Notes: generated by a model from the letters alone, not told the origin. A DNA stretch of 64,000 nt from Demequinaceae bacterium (GCA_016933155.1 JAFGBM010000012.1:62001-126000), one strand, 5' to 3'; shown: positions 52,769 through 63,123, counted from the first letter of the stretch. A program made the numbers and translations.

Positions 52769-53128
52769 CTAGAAGAACAGTTGGATGAGCCCCACCGACG
52801 CCCACGCAATCATGACGGAGGTGAGCAGAATTCCCATCATGGAGGTCCCCCTGTTTGTGGCAAGCCCCCTCTTCGAAGCCTTGTATCCACGCACACCGTA
52901 AGAGAATCCCTTCACTGCGAGATACAGAAGGCCTCCGACAACCCCCAGAAACAGGGCTCCACCGAACATGACCCACTGAGGATAGAAACCCCCCGCCAGG
53001 AGCGAGGCGGCGGGGACGAGGGAGACGCCCAACCCCATGAGTATCGAATACTGGCCGCAGTGGTTGAACTCCATCGTCCTGACCTTCGCCGAACGGACCT
53101 GCCGCTCGGCTGGACCCATGTCCGACAT
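52769..53128 (-). CDS. Hypothetical membrane protein
   Basis: A 119-residue protein with three hydrophobic segments (YSILMGLGVSLVPAASLLAGG; WVMFGGALFLGVVGGLLYLAV; MMGILLTSVMIAWASVGLIQLFF). Family not recognised. ATG 53128 has GAGGG eight bases upstream; GTG 53137 and ATG 53119 are alternatives. It lies between tetR and a tRNA gene. Confidence 0.6.
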   Translation of the reverse strand: MSDMGPAERQVRSAKVRTMEFNHCGQYSILMGLGVSLVPAASLLAGGFYPQWVMFGGALFLGVVGGLLYLAVKGFSYGVRGYKASKRGLATNRGTSMMGILLTSVMIAWASVGLIQLFF

Positions 53129-53181
53129 CTCCACCACCCTCTTTCGTCACCCTCCCGCGCCGACAGGTCCCCGCTCCAGGG

Positions 53182-53255
53182 TGGGCCAGGTGGGGCTCGA
53201 ACCCACGACCGACGGATTATGAGTCCGTTGCTCTAACCGGCTGAGCTACTGGCCC
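53182..53255 (-). tRNA. tRNA with CAT anticodon (Met elongator or lysidine-modified Ile)
   Basis: A full cloverleaf: acceptor GGGCCAG/CTGGCCC, D arm GCTC...GAGC, anticodon stem ACGGA/TCCGT with loop CTCATAA, T arm GTGGG-TTCGAGC-CCCAC, discriminator A. The anticodon is CAT and the loop fits both elongator tRNA-Met and tRNA-Ile2. C4-G69 and C5-G68 pairs are those favoured by E. coli TilS, which leans to tRNA-Ile2. CCA is not fully encoded (ACCC follows). Confidence 0.9.
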
Positions 53256-53309
53256 CTGTCCCAGCCTACTTGTCCACCGGTGGGGGACGACAACACCCCG
53301 TCACCCCGA

Positions 53310-54545
53310 CTAGATCTGGATCTCGTATGCGCTCTCGCCGTGTTGGGCGTAGTCGATGCCGGCAACCTCATCGGCCTCCTGCACCCGGATGTCCATCACC
53401 CTCTTAACGAGCCACGCCAGAAGCAGGCTCATGCCGAAGGCGAACACCGCCGCCGCAACGATCGCAACCGTCTGCCTGCCCAATTGCGTCGCGTCTCCCC
53501 CCGCAAGAAGCCCGAGGCCCGCACCGCCATTGGCGAATAGGGCCCGCGCGAAGAACCCGAGGAAGAGCATCCCGACGACACCCCCGAAGAAGTGGATGGC
53601 GAGCACGTCCAGTGAGTCGTCGACTCGGAGTCTGAACTTGATCTTGACGGCGAGCATGCACACAGCCCCGGCCACGACTCCAAGAAGCAGCGCGGGGAGA
53701 GGATCGAGGAATCCCGCCGCCGGGGTGATCGCGACGAGCCCCGCAACAGCACCCGAGGCGGCTCCCAGGGCGGTCGGTTTCCCGACAAGACGTCGCTCGA
53801 GAACGAGCCAGCCGATGACTCCTCCGACGCCCGACAGGTGCGTTCCCAAGGCGGCGGAAGCGGCATCAGCCCCCGCCGACAGGGCCGACCCGGCGTTGAA
53901 CCCGATCCAGCCGAACCACAGGAGACCAGCACCGAGAATCGTGAGCGGCAGGTTGTGGGGAGGCATGGGCTCCCTCGGCCAACCCAGACGCCGCCCTAGG
54001 ACGATGGCAAGGGCGAACGCAGAGGCGCCGGAGCATATCTCGACCACCGTGCCACCCGCGAAGTCCAGCACTCCCCACTTCGCCATCCACCCCTCGGGCC
54101 CCCAAGCCCAGTGGGCGATGATCGGGTACACCAACACCGACCAGAGCGCCAGGAAAGCGACCATCGCCGGGAATCTCATCCGATCGGCGGCGGCGCCGGT
54201 GATGAGAGCGCCCGTGATGACGGCGAACATCATCTGGAAGAGGACGAATGCGGCCGGCGGGAAACTGTACGAAAATGCGCCGGGGTCGTTGATATTCGCC
54301 AACCCCGAGTAGTCCAATCCACCGACGAGCCCGTTGCCGGCATCGGGGCCGAACGCGAGGCTGAATCCAACCAACACCCAAGTCACGGATATCACCACGA
54401 GGGCGCTCAGGTTGTACATGATCATCGACAGGACGTGACGTGACCGCACCATCCCTGCGTAGAAGACCGCGAGCCCCGGGGACATCAGGAGCACCAAGGC
54501 GGTGCACAGGATCATCCAAGCGGTGTCGCCAGTGTCGAAGGCCAC
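53310..54545 (-). CDS. amt: Ammonium transporter, AmtB family
   Basis: An eleven-helix ammonium channel, 411 residues. Signature segments: GDTAWMILCTALVLLMSPGLAVFYAGM at the N-terminus, AHWAWGPEGWMAKWGVLDFAGGTVVEICSGASA, and IHFFGGVVGMLFLGFFARALF with a pore His. A GTG start at 54545 follows GGGAG. No PII (glnK) gene is adjacent, unlike many amt loci. Confidence 0.92.
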   Translation of the reverse strand: MAFDTGDTAWMILCTALVLLMSPGLAVFYAGMVRSRHVLSMIMYNLSALVVISVTWVLVGFSLAFGPDAGNGLVGGLDYSGLANINDPGAFSYSFPPAAFVLFQMMFAVITGALITGAAADRMRFPAMVAFLALWSVLVYPIIAHWAWGPEGWMAKWGVLDFAGGTVVEICSGASAFALAIVLGRRLGWPREPMPPHNLPLTILGAGLLWFGWIGFNAGSALSAGADAASAALGTHLSGVGGVIGWLVLERRLVGKPTALGAASGAVAGLVAITPAAGFLDPLPALLLGVVAGAVCMLAVKIKFRLRVDDSLDVLAIHFFGGVVGMLFLGFFARALFANGGAGLGLLAGGDATQLGRQTVAIVAAAVFAFGMSLLLAWLVKRVMDIRVQEADEVAGIDYAQHGESAYEIQI

Positions 54546-54738
54546 GGGTGTCTCCCATCACTTGTCGCACGCGGCAAGGTCGACCGGCAAACCCAGACCC
54601 GAGGAGCGCGTCGAGCCGACCGTAGCGATGCCGGATTTCGATCGCGTTTCTCGCCGATTTCCGGCGGGGGAAGATCTGGTTTCGAGTTCATGACGTGATC
54701 GACCAGGGAGTGCGATCCGGTAAAGTGAGGGGTCGCGA

Positions 54739-54811
54739 TCCCGCGTAGCTCAATTGGCAGAGCATCCGACTGTTAATCGGAGGGTTACTGGTTCGAGTCC
54801 AGTCGCGGGAG
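54739..54811 (+). tRNA. tRNA-Asn (GTT)
   Basis: A cloverleaf with acceptor TCCCGCG/CGCGGGA, D arm GCTC...GAGC, anticodon stem TCCGA/TCGGA with loop CTGTTAA (anticodon GTT), T arm ACTGG-TTCGAGT-CCAGT, discriminator G. TAAAGT at 54721-54726 is a likely -10 element. No encoded CCA. Confidence 0.95.
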
Positions 54812-54829
54812 CCCACCCCGATCGCAATA

Positions 54830-56731
54830 TCAGCCCTCGGCACGCCTCGCCCGGCCGGCGACCTTGCCCCTCTCCTGACGATCGAGGATCACCTTGCGGA
54901 TCCTCACCGCCTCCGGGGTCACCTCGACGCACTCGTCCTCCCGGGCGAAATCCAGGCACTCCTCGAGGGTCAGGCGACGCGGCGGCGTCAGACGCTCCAA
55001 CTCGTCGGCCGTCGACGACCGCATGTTGGTGAGCTTTTTCTCCTTGGTGATGTTGACGTCCATGTCCTCGCCCCGGGAGTTCTCCCCGACGATCATGCCC
55101 TCGTAGACCTCCTCCGTCGGCGAGACGAAGAACGCCCCGCGATCCTGGAGGGCGATGAGTGCGAAGGGGGTCGCAGGTCCGGGACGGTCGGCCACGAGCG
55201 ACCCCGTGGTCCGGTACTCGATCGGCCCGCACCAGGGCTCGTAGCCGTGGGCGATGGACGAGGCTATCCCCGTGCCCCTGGTGTCCGTCAGGAACTGCGA
55301 CCGGAATCCGATGAGACCCCGGGCCGGGACGACGAATTCCATCCTGACCCATCCGGAGCCGTGATTCGACATCGTCGCCATCCGGCCCTTTCGGGACGCC
55401 ATCAACTGGGTCACCGTGCCCAGGTGCGTCTCCGGCACATCGACGGTCAGGTGCTCCATCGGCTCCATCACCCGCCCGTCGACCGTTCGCGTGACCACCT
55501 GGGGCTTGCCGACGGTCAACTCGAACCCCTCCCGGCGCATCTGCTCGACCAGGATGGCGAGCGCGAGCTCCCCCCGCCCCTGGACCTCCCAGGCGTCGGG
55601 GCGGCCCGTTGGGAGGACGCGGATCGAGACGTTCCCGACCAACTCGCGGTCGAGGCGGTCCTTGACCTGGCGGGCCGTGACCTTGGCGCCCTTGACCCGC
55701 CCGGCCAGCGGCGACGTGTTGATGCCGATGGTGACGGAGATCGCGGGGTCGTCGACGGTGATGAGGGGAAGCGGCCGGGGGTCCTCGAGGTCGGTCAGGG
55801 TCTCGCCGATGGTGATCTCCTCGATCCCGGCGACCGCGACGATGTCCCCGGGCCCCGCCTCGTCCATCGGAACCCGCTCCAGACCCTTCGTCTCGAAGAG
55901 TTCAGTGACCTTGACGGGGGCGACGGTGCCGTCGCGTCGGGCCCACGCGACCGTCTGGCCCTTGCGGAGGGTGCCGTTGAAGACGCGGAGGAGCGCGAGG
56001 CGTCCGAGGAATGGGGAGGCGTCGAGGTTGGTGACGTGGGCCTGGAGGGGGGCGCCGTCGGTGTACGTCGGGGCCGGGACGCTCTCGAGGATCACCCGGA
56101 AGAGGGGTTCAAGGCTGTCGCTTTCGGGCATCTCGCCGTCGGCGGGCTGACTGAGCGACGCGCGCCCGGCCCGGGCCGAGGCATAGACGACGGGGACTGT
56201 GAGGACGGCGTCGATGTCGAGGTCGGGGATGTCGTCGTGGAGGTCGGAGGCGAGCCCAAGCAGGAGGTCGTAGGTTTCGTCGACGACGGCGGTGATCCGG
56301 GAATCGGTCCGGTCGGTCTTGTTGACGACGATGATGACGGGCAGGCGGGCGGCGAGGGCCTTGCGGAGGACGAAACGGGTCTGCGGGAGGGGGCCCTCGG
56401 AGGCGTCGACCAACAGGAGGACACCGTCGACCATGGACAGTCCGCGCTCGACCTCGCCCCCGAAGTCGGCGTGCCCGGGGGTGTCGATGACGTTGATGGT
56501 CACCCCGCCGGGCCCGGCCGCCTCTCCCGTGTAGTGGATGGCGGTGTTCTTCGCGAGGATCGTGATGCCCTTCTCGCGCTCGAGGTCGCCGGTGTCCATG
56601 GCGCGCTCGGCGACGTGGGCGTGAGCACCGAACGCCCCGCCCTGCCAGAGCATGGCGTCCACGAGGGTGGTCTTGCCGTGGTCGACGTGCGCGACGATGG
56701 CGACGTTGCGGAGGTTGGCGCGCGCGGGCAT
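54830..56731 (-). CDS. typA: Translational GTPase TypA/BipA
   Basis: Ribosome-associated GTPase involved in ribosome assembly and stress response. 633 residues from ATG 56731. G1 [10 protein letters not shown], switch [20 protein letters not shown] ([11 protein letters not shown]), EF-G-like domains III/V ([20 protein letters not shown]) and the TypA-specific C-terminus ([34 protein letters not shown]) are all visible. The frame extends upstream to 56803 without a better start. Confidence 0.95.
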   Translation of the reverse strand: MPARANLRNVAIVAHVDHGKTTLVDAMLWQGGAFGAHAHVAERAMDTGDLEREKGITILAKNTAIHYTGEAAGPGGVTINVIDTPGHADFGGEVERGLSMVDGVLLLVDASEGPLPQTRFVLRKALAARLPVIIVVNKTDRTDSRITAVVDETYDLLLGLASDLHDDIPDLDIDAVLTVPVVYASARAGRASLSQPADGEMPESDSLEPLFRVILESVPAPTYTDGAPLQAHVTNLDASPFLGRLALLRVFNGTLRKGQTVAWARRDGTVAPVKVTELFETKGLERVPMDEAGPGDIVAVAGIEEITIGETLTDLEDPRPLPLITVDDPAISVTIGINTSPLAGRVKGAKVTARQVKDRLDRELVGNVSIRVLPTGRPDAWEVQGRGELALAILVEQMRREGFELTVGKPQVVTRTVDGRVMEPMEHLTVDVPETHLGTVTQLMASRKGRMATMSNHGSGWVRMEFVVPARGLIGFRSQFLTDTRGTGIASSIAHGYEPWCGPIEYRTTGSLVADRPGPATPFALIALQDRGAFFVSPTEEVYEGMIVGENSRGEDMDVNITKEKKLTNMRSSTADELERLTPPRRLTLEECLDFAREDECVEVTPEAVRIRKVILDRQERGKVAGRARRAEG

Positions 56732-56869
56732 GCGGTCTCGCTTCTGTGGAGGGGATCGCCGACCATGCCGGGTCGGCTCCCCAAGTGTACCCGTGTGCCG
56801 CATGGGGCGTTTCGCCTCGATCTCGGTACCGCATCGAGGCCGATCACCCCATAGCAGGGGGGACGACCC

Positions 56870-57703
56870 CTACGGAGGCGGCCAGATGCCCTTCTGGACG
56901 GCCTCCTTGACGAAGGTGTCGAAGTCCCTGGGCGAATGCCCCAGCAGGCGCCTGAACCCTTCGGACGTGTAGTCATTGTCCCCCTTGGCGATGGGGCGAT
57001 AGGCCGATGCGTGGAGTCGGGCTACATCATCTGGACTGCCCAAAGACTTGAGGCGCTCGAGGTAGGCTTCCTCGGTGATCGGCTGATATCGGACGGTCAG
57101 CCCGGTGAGTGCGCTGATTCGTTCTGTCGCCTCCCGGAAGGAGAGGGGATCCGGGCCCGAGAGCTCGTAGACCTTCTCGTCGTGGCCGTGCATGGTGAGC
57201 GCTTGAAACGCGACCTCCGCGACGTCATCCGCGTCGATGAAGGGGTCACGCCCCTCCCCCGCGGGCAATTCCAGTAAGCCCGCGCGGATCTCCTTGTCGT
57301 AGTGGGAGTGGAAGTTCTGACTGAACCAACTCGGGCGGAGGATCGTCCAACCCGTCCCGGCGTCGATGATGGCGTCCTCGATCTCCAGGAAGCTCTCGTA
57401 CCCGTCATACTCGGCCTCGCGGGTCGAGAGAAGGACGAGTTGGGCCAGCCCTTCCTCGACTGCGGCCTGGCAGAACGCCTCCATGGTCGCGACGTCGGGG
57501 CAGCCCTCGGGGACGATGTAGACGGAGCGCATCCCGGCCAGGGCGGGTTTCCACGTGTCGGGTTGGGCCCAGTCGAATCGGGTCTCGCTCGAGCGGGACG
57601 CCGCCCGTACCTCCACGTCCTCACGACGCACGCGTTCGACTACCCGGCGTCCAGTCGTTCCCTTGGCACCGGTGACAAGGACTGGCCCCTGTACGGCCAA
57701 CAT
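56870..57703 (-). CDS. NmrA-like NAD(P)-binding oxidoreductase
   Basis: A 277-residue atypical short-chain reductase. Nucleotide motif VLVTGAKGTTGRRVVERV at the N-terminus, ILRPSWFSQNFHSHY and LSGPDPLSFREATERIS as in NmrA/QOR2-type proteins. No Tyr-x3-Lys catalytic pair is visible, so it may be a redox sensor or quinone-type reductase. A 6-bp palindrome, CGTGAG-N4-CTCACG at 57750-57765, lies upstream and might be its operator. Confidence 0.8.
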   Translation of the reverse strand: MLAVQGPVLVTGAKGTTGRRVVERVRREDVEVRAASRSSETRFDWAQPDTWKPALAGMRSVYIVPEGCPDVATMEAFCQAAVEEGLAQLVLLSTREAEYDGYESFLEIEDAIIDAGTGWTILRPSWFSQNFHSHYDKEIRAGLLELPAGEGRDPFIDADDVAEVAFQALTMHGHDEKVYELSGPDPLSFREATERISALTGLTVRYQPITEEAYLERLKSLGSPDDVARLHASAYRPIAKGDNDYTSEGFRRLLGHSPRDFDTFVKEAVQKGIWPPP

Positions 57704-57821
57704 GGTGTCGAGTTTACTAGTCAGGGCCTGTTTGCGGTCGATATCCCCGCGTGAGTTTGCTCACGTCGAAACGTTACGATCCCATCCCGCAGGTCCACCA
57801 ACCGTCCCTCAGGTCGACGGG

Positions 57822-59750
57822 CTACTCCTCTCGGAGGGCCCGCCTCTCCCCCTCCAGGCGTACGAGTTCGGCGAACGCCTCTTGATATCCAACGTTTCCC
57901 TCGCCGATTCGTTGCATCCGGCCCCGGGCCTCCGCGATCCGCCGGGTCAGGGCCAGGTCCCGCACCCCGGCCAGGACGCTCCTCGCGTAGCGGGGCATCT
58001 CGGCCGGGCGGTCCTGCGACATGGGCGACACGGCTAGTTCGGAGACGACAGGCGCAACGGCCGTCCCCACCTCGTCGGCGACCCGATTGACCCAGGCGCC
58101 CCCCAATCCGCCCGCAGCGGCGATTCCGCCCGCGGCGACGATCCCATCCCACACCGCCCGGTACTGGGGCACGGTGAACGCCTCCGCCTCCAGCGCCGCG
58201 GCCCAGGCGGCGTCGACGCTCGCCGGGGCCTGGAGGAGAACCTCGAGCGCCAGGCGTTCGGCCCGGACGACGGGGTCCTTGGGGTTGAGGGCCGGGACCT
58301 CTGGCGAGGAGGGGGGCGCCGACGTGGTATCGGGCCCGGGGCGGGAGGGGCCACCCGGCCGTCCGGCCGAACCCTTCACCATCGCCTTCCCGGCCGACAT
58401 CACGGCGGACCGCACCCGGTCGACCTCCACCCCGAGCCACCCGGCGAGCCGCCTCGCGTACTCGGGCCGGAGCGCCTCGTCCCGGATCTGCGCCACGACC
58501 GGCGCCGCCGCCCGGAGCGCCGCGACCCGACCCTCAGCGGATTCCAGATCGTTCCCCGCGAGGGCCGCCTTGATGACGAACTCGAACAGGGGCACCCGGG
58601 AATCGATCAACTCCTCGACCGACTTGTCCCCCCGCTGGAGCCTGAGATCGCACGGGTCGAGCCCGTCCGGGCCGATCGCCACGAACGTCTGCGACAGGAA
58701 CTCCGACTCCAACTGGAACGCCTTGAGTGCGGCATTCTGGCCGGCCTCGTCGGCATCGAACGTGAACACGACCTCCGCCCGGGACATCCCGACCTTCGTG
58801 GGGGCCGCCGTCTGCCCGCCGAGGAGGCGGCGCAGCATCCGGGCGTGCTCCTCCCCGAACGCCGTCCCGCAAGTGGCGACGGCCGTCGGGACCCCCGCGA
58901 GGTGGCACGCCATGACATCGGTGTAGCCCTCGACGACGACGACCCGGCGGGAGGACGCGATGGCCTTCTTCGCGAGGTCGAGGCCGTACAACACCTGGGA
59001 TTTCTTGTACAACGGGGTTTCAGGGGTGTTGAGGTACTTGGGGCCGTCGTCGTCCTCGTACAGCCTGCGGGCCCCGAAGCCGACGACCTCCCCCGTGACC
59101 GCACGGATCGGCCAGACTAACCTGCCCCGGAACCGGTCGAAGAGCCGGGCGTCCCGGCCCGAGGCCTGCTGACCCCGCGAGGCGAGCCCGGACGCCTCGA
59201 TCTCCGGCTCGGTGAAGCCCTTGTTCCGGAGATGCTCCACGAGGCCGGTCCAGCCCTTGGGGGCGTATCCGATGCCGAACGTCTCGGCCGCCTGTTTGTC
59301 GAAGCCCCTCCCCGTCAGGAAGTCGCGACCGGGCTTGGCCTCCGGGCTCTCGAGCGCCGCAACGTAGAACTCGGCTGCCACGCGGTTGGCGTCGACGAGC
59401 CTCCTCCTCCCGCTGCCGTCGCCGGATCCCGCCCGCTTGCCCCCCGACTCATACCGGAGCGAAATCCCGACCCTGCCCGCGAGGTACTCGACCGCCTCGG
59501 CGAACGGCAGCCCGTCGGCCTTCATGAGGAACGAGATGACGTCCCCACCCTCCCCGCAACCGAAGCAGTGCCAGCGGCCGATGCTCGGACGGACGTGGAA
59601 GGACGGCGTCTTCTCGTCGTGGAAGGGGCACAGGCCCTTGAGGGAGCCGACGCCGCCGGACTTGAGGGCGACGCGCTCGCCGACGATGTCCTCGATGCGG
59701 GTCTTCTCCCGCACCGCTTCGATGTCGTCCCTGACGATGCTGCCTGCCAC
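57822..59750 (-). CDS. dnaG: DNA primase
   Basis: Makes RNA primers at replication forks. 642 residues. CHC2 zinc finger C41, H44, C62, C65 (CPFHDEKTPSFHV, CFGCGEGGD); TOPRIM motifs EGYTDVMACHLAG near 272 and FTFDADEAGQ near 331. The C-terminal helicase-interaction domain is the variable last ~180 residues. The dnaG-dgt neighbourhood is typical of actinobacteria. Confidence 0.95.
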   Translation of the reverse strand: MAGSIVRDDIEAVREKTRIEDIVGERVALKSGGVGSLKGLCPFHDEKTPSFHVRPSIGRWHCFGCGEGGDVISFLMKADGLPFAEAVEYLAGRVGISLRYESGGKRAGSGDGSGRRRLVDANRVAAEFYVAALESPEAKPGRDFLTGRGFDKQAAETFGIGYAPKGWTGLVEHLRNKGFTEPEIEASGLASRGQQASGRDARLFDRFRGRLVWPIRAVTGEVVGFGARRLYEDDDGPKYLNTPETPLYKKSQVLYGLDLAKKAIASSRRVVVVEGYTDVMACHLAGVPTAVATCGTAFGEEHARMLRRLLGGQTAAPTKVGMSRAEVVFTFDADEAGQNAALKAFQLESEFLSQTFVAIGPDGLDPCDLRLQRGDKSVEELIDSRVPLFEFVIKAALAGNDLESAEGRVAALRAAAPVVAQIRDEALRPEYARRLAGWLGVEVDRVRSAVMSAGKAMVKGSAGRPGGPSRPGPDTTSAPPSSPEVPALNPKDPVVRAERLALEVLLQAPASVDAAWAAALEAEAFTVPQYRAVWDGIVAAGGIAAAGGLGGAWVNRVADEVGTAVAPVVSELAVSPMSQDRPAEMPRYARSVLAGVRDLALTRRIAEARGRMQRIGEGNVGYQEAFAELVRLEGERRALREE

Positions 59751-59858
59751 GAAGCAACCCTATGCCCCTGGCCCCACCTGCGTCGGCCCTATGCCCACCG
59801 CGAACACCCCTTCACGCGTCGGCCGCCACCGCTACGCTGGAGGCGGACAAGGAGAACG

Positions 59859-60308
59859 ATGAGGGTCGACGCATTCCTCGCGGACACCGCCGAGGTCATC
59901 AACAACAAGATCTACGCCTTGGGCATGGGCTGGAACACCATCTACGCCCGCGGCTTTCCGGTCGTGCACCGGAGGCTCGCCCTCGCCCTGACCGTCCACG
60001 TCCCGTTCACGGACACCAACTCGACCCACAAGCTCGAGGTTCGCCTCGTCACGGAGGACGGCCAGGAGCACCCCATCGGGATGCGCGCCGACGCGGAGGG
60101 CAAGCCCGCCGTCCTCACGGCCATGGGGGGCGAGTTCACGCTGGGGCGCCCGCCTGCGTTGGTCGACGGCGACGAGCAGCTCGCGTGCTTCGCTTTCGTA
60201 GTCGAGGCGATGCGGTTCGAGGCCGCCGGGAAGTTCGAATGGGTGGTCACGATCGACGACGTCGAGGCGACCCGCCTCCCGATGCGCGTCCAGACCCAGC
60301 GCGCCTAG
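59859..60308 (+). CDS. DUF6941-like small protein
   Basis: A 149-residue beta-rich protein, start ATG 59859 with AAGGAG. FLADTAEVINNKIYALGMGWN at the N-terminus and HVPFTDTNSTHKLEVRLVTEDG follow the DUF6941 pattern, a family of unknown role. It is inserted between dnaG and dgt, divergent from dnaG, and its last ~60 bases overlap the convergent dgt frame. Confidence 0.7.
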   Translation: MRVDAFLADTAEVINNKIYALGMGWNTIYARGFPVVHRRLALALTVHVPFTDTNSTHKLEVRLVTEDGQEHPIGMRADAEGKPAVLTAMGGEFTLGRPPALVDGDEQLACFAFVVEAMRFEAAGKFEWVVTIDDVEATRLPMRVQTQRA

Positions 60309-61623
60309 CCCCCGCCGGGCCCGTCCCAGCCCGGGTGGGACCCGGCCGCGTCGTCCCCTCCCCCGCTTTTCGGCAGTACTTGTGGTGGAGGTCGTACGCG
60401 CTCTTGTCCGTCAACGACGCCACCTGGTCGACGGCGACCCTGAATCGCGTGGCGTCGTCGGCCGCCTCCCGCCAAGCCGCCGCGAAGTGCGGGTGCAACC
60501 AGTCCTCCCCGCGGTGGTCGATCGCCAGCACCAACTCGGCCAGCCGCTCCCGCTGGGCCTTGTGGCCCCGCGCCTTCTCCCTCGGCGCCATGAGGAAGTG
60601 GACGGCGATCCCCTTGAGGACGAGGATCTCGTCGGCCGTGTCCTCGGGGATGATGAGGCCGGCGCCGTGCCGGGTGAGGGGTCCGGGTCCGTGGACCTCC
60701 CTCGTCGCTTGGGTCACGGCGTCGCAGAAGCGCCCGATGAGCTGGCTCGTGAGGTCCTTGAGGCCGGCGAGGGAACGGATGGAGCCGTCGTAGTCGGGGA
60801 CCCAGAAGGGCAGGTTCCGCACCCGTGTGAGCGCGGCCAGGAGGGACTCCTCCTCTCCCTTGCCGTACCACTCGCGGACGTGGGCTACGACCGCTCTCGC
60901 CTGGCCCGGGTCGGCGAGGACGCTGAGCGACACGTCGTTGTGGACCACGGAGTCCTCGACGTCGTGCACCGAGTAGGAGATGTCGTCGGCGAGGTCCATC
61001 ACCTGCGCCTCGAATGAGATCGACCCCGCCGGGATCCCCTTGCGGAGCCAACGGAACACGTCGAGGTCGTCGTCGTAGACCCCGAACTTGCGGGTAAGCC
61101 GCCCGCTCATGGTCGCGGGAGCGTCGGCGAGAGTCCACGGGTACTTGAGGCTCGCGTCGAGGGAGGCGCGGGTGAGGTTGAGGCCGACGCCCCGACCGGT
61201 CTTGGGGTCGGCGGACTTGGGTTCGAGGCGGGTGAGGACGCGGAGGGTCTGGGCGTTGGCCTCGAATCCGCCGATGTGGCCGGCGACCTCGTTGAGGGCG
61301 CGTTCGCCGTTGTGGCCGAAGGGGGGATGGCCCAGGTCGTGGGCGAGGCAGGCCGTGTCGACGACGTCGGGGTCGCACCCGAGGGCCTTGCCGAGTTCCC
61401 GGCCGATCTGGGCGACCTCAAGCGTGTGGGTGAGGCGGGTGCGAACGAAGTCCCCCGTGCCCGCGCCGAGGACCTGGGTCTTGGCCCCGAGGCGGCGGAG
61501 GGCGCTGCTGTGGACGATGCGCGCTCGGTCCCGTTCGAAGGCGGTGCGGCCGACGCTCTTGGGGGACTCCTGCACCCAGCGTTCGGCGTCTGCCTCGGAG
61601 TAGCCGGATGCTGGGGTTCCCAC
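60247..61623 (-). CDS. dgt: dGTPase-like HD triphosphohydrolase
   Basis: Hydrolyses dNTPs to nucleosides plus triphosphate. 458 residues. HD motif H...HD...D: RTRLTHTLEVAQIGREL, DTACLAHDLGHPPFGHNGE, and DLADDISYSVHDVED. ALRRLGAKTQV at the N-terminus is typical. A GTG start at 61623. The last ~20 residues are low-complexity Arg/Gly/Ala and lie inside the overlap with the DUF6941-like gene, so the tail may be nonessential. Confidence 0.92.
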   Translation of the reverse strand: MGTPASGYSEADAERWVQESPKSVGRTAFERDRARIVHSSALRRLGAKTQVLGAGTGDFVRTRLTHTLEVAQIGRELGKALGCDPDVVDTACLAHDLGHPPFGHNGERALNEVAGHIGGFEANAQTLRVLTRLEPKSADPKTGRGVGLNLTRASLDASLKYPWTLADAPATMSGRLTRKFGVYDDDLDVFRWLRKGIPAGSISFEAQVMDLADDISYSVHDVEDSVVHNDVSLSVLADPGQARAVVAHVREWYGKGEEESLLAALTRVRNLPFWVPDYDGSIRSLAGLKDLTSQLIGRFCDAVTQATREVHGPGPLTRHGAGLIIPEDTADEILVLKGIAVHFLMAPREKARGHKAQRERLAELVLAIDHRGEDWLHPHFAAAWREAADDATRFRVAVDQVASLTDKSAYDLHHKYCRKAGEGTTRPGPTRAGTGPAGARRAGSGRASGGGSPRRRRS

Positions 61624-61650
61624 GTGACGATGGTACTGGGGCGGGACGTC

Positions 61651-62997
61651 CTACGACGCGACTAGGTCCTGGAAGGCCGCGAACACGGTCATCATGGCGT
61701 CGATCGCGTACAGTTCGCTGAACTCGTTCTCGGGGTCGTTGAGAAAGGCCGCCACGACGTACTCACGGCCGTCCGCCCCGACGAGGCGCCAGGTCATGGC
61801 AAACACGCCGGGCTCCGATCCACCCTTGTACCAGACCTCGGGCCAGCGCGCCGCGTCGATTTCGAGGCCGGGATTGGCGGTCAGTGCCGCCGTCGCGGAC
61901 GCCGCGTCGCCGGGCTCGGACGCGGCGATCAAGGCTTCAAGCCGAAGCCATGTGTGGCACATGTCCTCGGCTGAGGCGAACCACTCGAGCCGGTCGATCC
62001 TCCACGGAGCGTCCGGCAGGGTCTCGAGGTCGACTTCGTCGAGTGTCACGCCAGCGAGCTCGTCGTCCAGGTATGCGGCGCGTTCGGGGGCCGATAGATC
62101 CGGCCATCCCCCGTGCTCGGGCATGAGCTTCAGGAGGAAGATCTCCCGGGTCGACAGGAAGGGGTTGTTTCGCTCGGGTTCGACGATACCGGCGTCGCGC
62201 ATCGCCTCCCATGCGCGATCCCGCCCGACGCGGTCGAGCAGCAAATCGGTCGCCGTGTTGTCGGAGATCGAGATCATGAGGAGCGCAAGCTCGTCGATCG
62301 TCATCTCCGTCCCGTCGGGTTTGGCATACACCTGACCGTCGGATGTCGACTTGAGTCCGTCTCGCACCGTGACCGTGTCCGACCACGAGAGCAGCCCGTC
62401 GTTGACGTCTTCGAGGATCGCCGCGAGGATCCACAGTTTGAACTCGGAGCCGATGGCATATGGGGTGCGTGCGTTGGCCTCGTACAACGCTTCACACGTC
62501 CCCCCCGTGGTGTCGTAGACCGCCCAACCGCCCTGGGCCGCGACCGTCGCGAGAGCCTCGTCCGCATCCACCGCAGAGACGGACCCCGCATCCGGATCCG
62601 GCCCCGCCGGTTGGAAGAGCAGTTCGGTGATCTTGCCGGACCCCGAATCGATCCCGAAGAAGAATGCGATCCGCACGCCATCGGCGCTCATGATCCCCGT
62701 CCGCCGGAGCGCGGTGTCGGTCTCCATCTCGTCGACGACGTAGTCGCCCTGGAGCGTCTCCAGGACGGCGACGAGCGTGTCCGCAGGCACTTGAGCGAGG
62801 AAGACCGGGTGGAACCGTTCCCCGATCTCCGTCGTATCCGCGCTGTCTGGATCCGCGAGGAGGTCGAGCACGTACTCCCACTGCTCCCCGATGGCGTAGG
62901 ACGCGCCGGAAGAAGGTTCGGGAGACGCCTCCCCGCCCGGGGAACAGGCGGTCAGGAGAAGGACGAGGGGGAGGGCCACACGGACGATAACGGACAC
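61651..62997 (-). CDS. Class A beta-lactamase-fold lipoprotein (ORF12-like)
   Basis: A 448-residue lipoprotein with lipobox LLLTACSPG. An N-terminal ~120-residue alpha/beta domain resembles that of clavulanate-cluster ORF12, then comes a class A serine hydrolase domain: SxxK in IGSEFKLWIL, SDN in ISDNTATDLLL and KGG (WYKGGSEPG) in place of KTG. The Glu166-type loop is not obvious, so strong lactamase activity is doubtful; esterase-like or regulatory roles are possible. Confidence 0.8.
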   Translation of the reverse strand: MSVIVRVALPLVLLLTACSPGGEASPEPSSGASYAIGEQWEYVLDLLADPDSADTTEIGERFHPVFLAQVPADTLVAVLETLQGDYVVDEMETDTALRRTGIMSADGVRIAFFFGIDSGSGKITELLFQPAGPDPDAGSVSAVDADEALATVAAQGGWAVYDTTGGTCEALYEANARTPYAIGSEFKLWILAAILEDVNDGLLSWSDTVTVRDGLKSTSDGQVYAKPDGTEMTIDELALLMISISDNTATDLLLDRVGRDRAWEAMRDAGIVEPERNNPFLSTREIFLLKLMPEHGGWPDLSAPERAAYLDDELAGVTLDEVDLETLPDAPWRIDRLEWFASAEDMCHTWLRLEALIAASEPGDAASATAALTANPGLEIDAARWPEVWYKGGSEPGVFAMTWRLVGADGREYVVAAFLNDPENEFSELYAIDAMMTVFAAFQDLVAS

Positions 62998-63123
62998 ACC
63001 GCCACGCTACCAGTCCTCCCAATCCGGGATTCAAGGCGTCCACGTTGCCGACGTCATTACGCTGAGACCCAACCGATCCGTGCGCCGTCTCGTTCTATGA
63101 GCAAGACACGCTGAAAGGGTGGC

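Noticed and set aside
53182-54811. tRNA genes as the attachment site of an integrated element
   Set aside because: The accessory block lies at 3.8-31.4 kb, far from both tRNAs; no integrase or duplicated tRNA 3' end was found.
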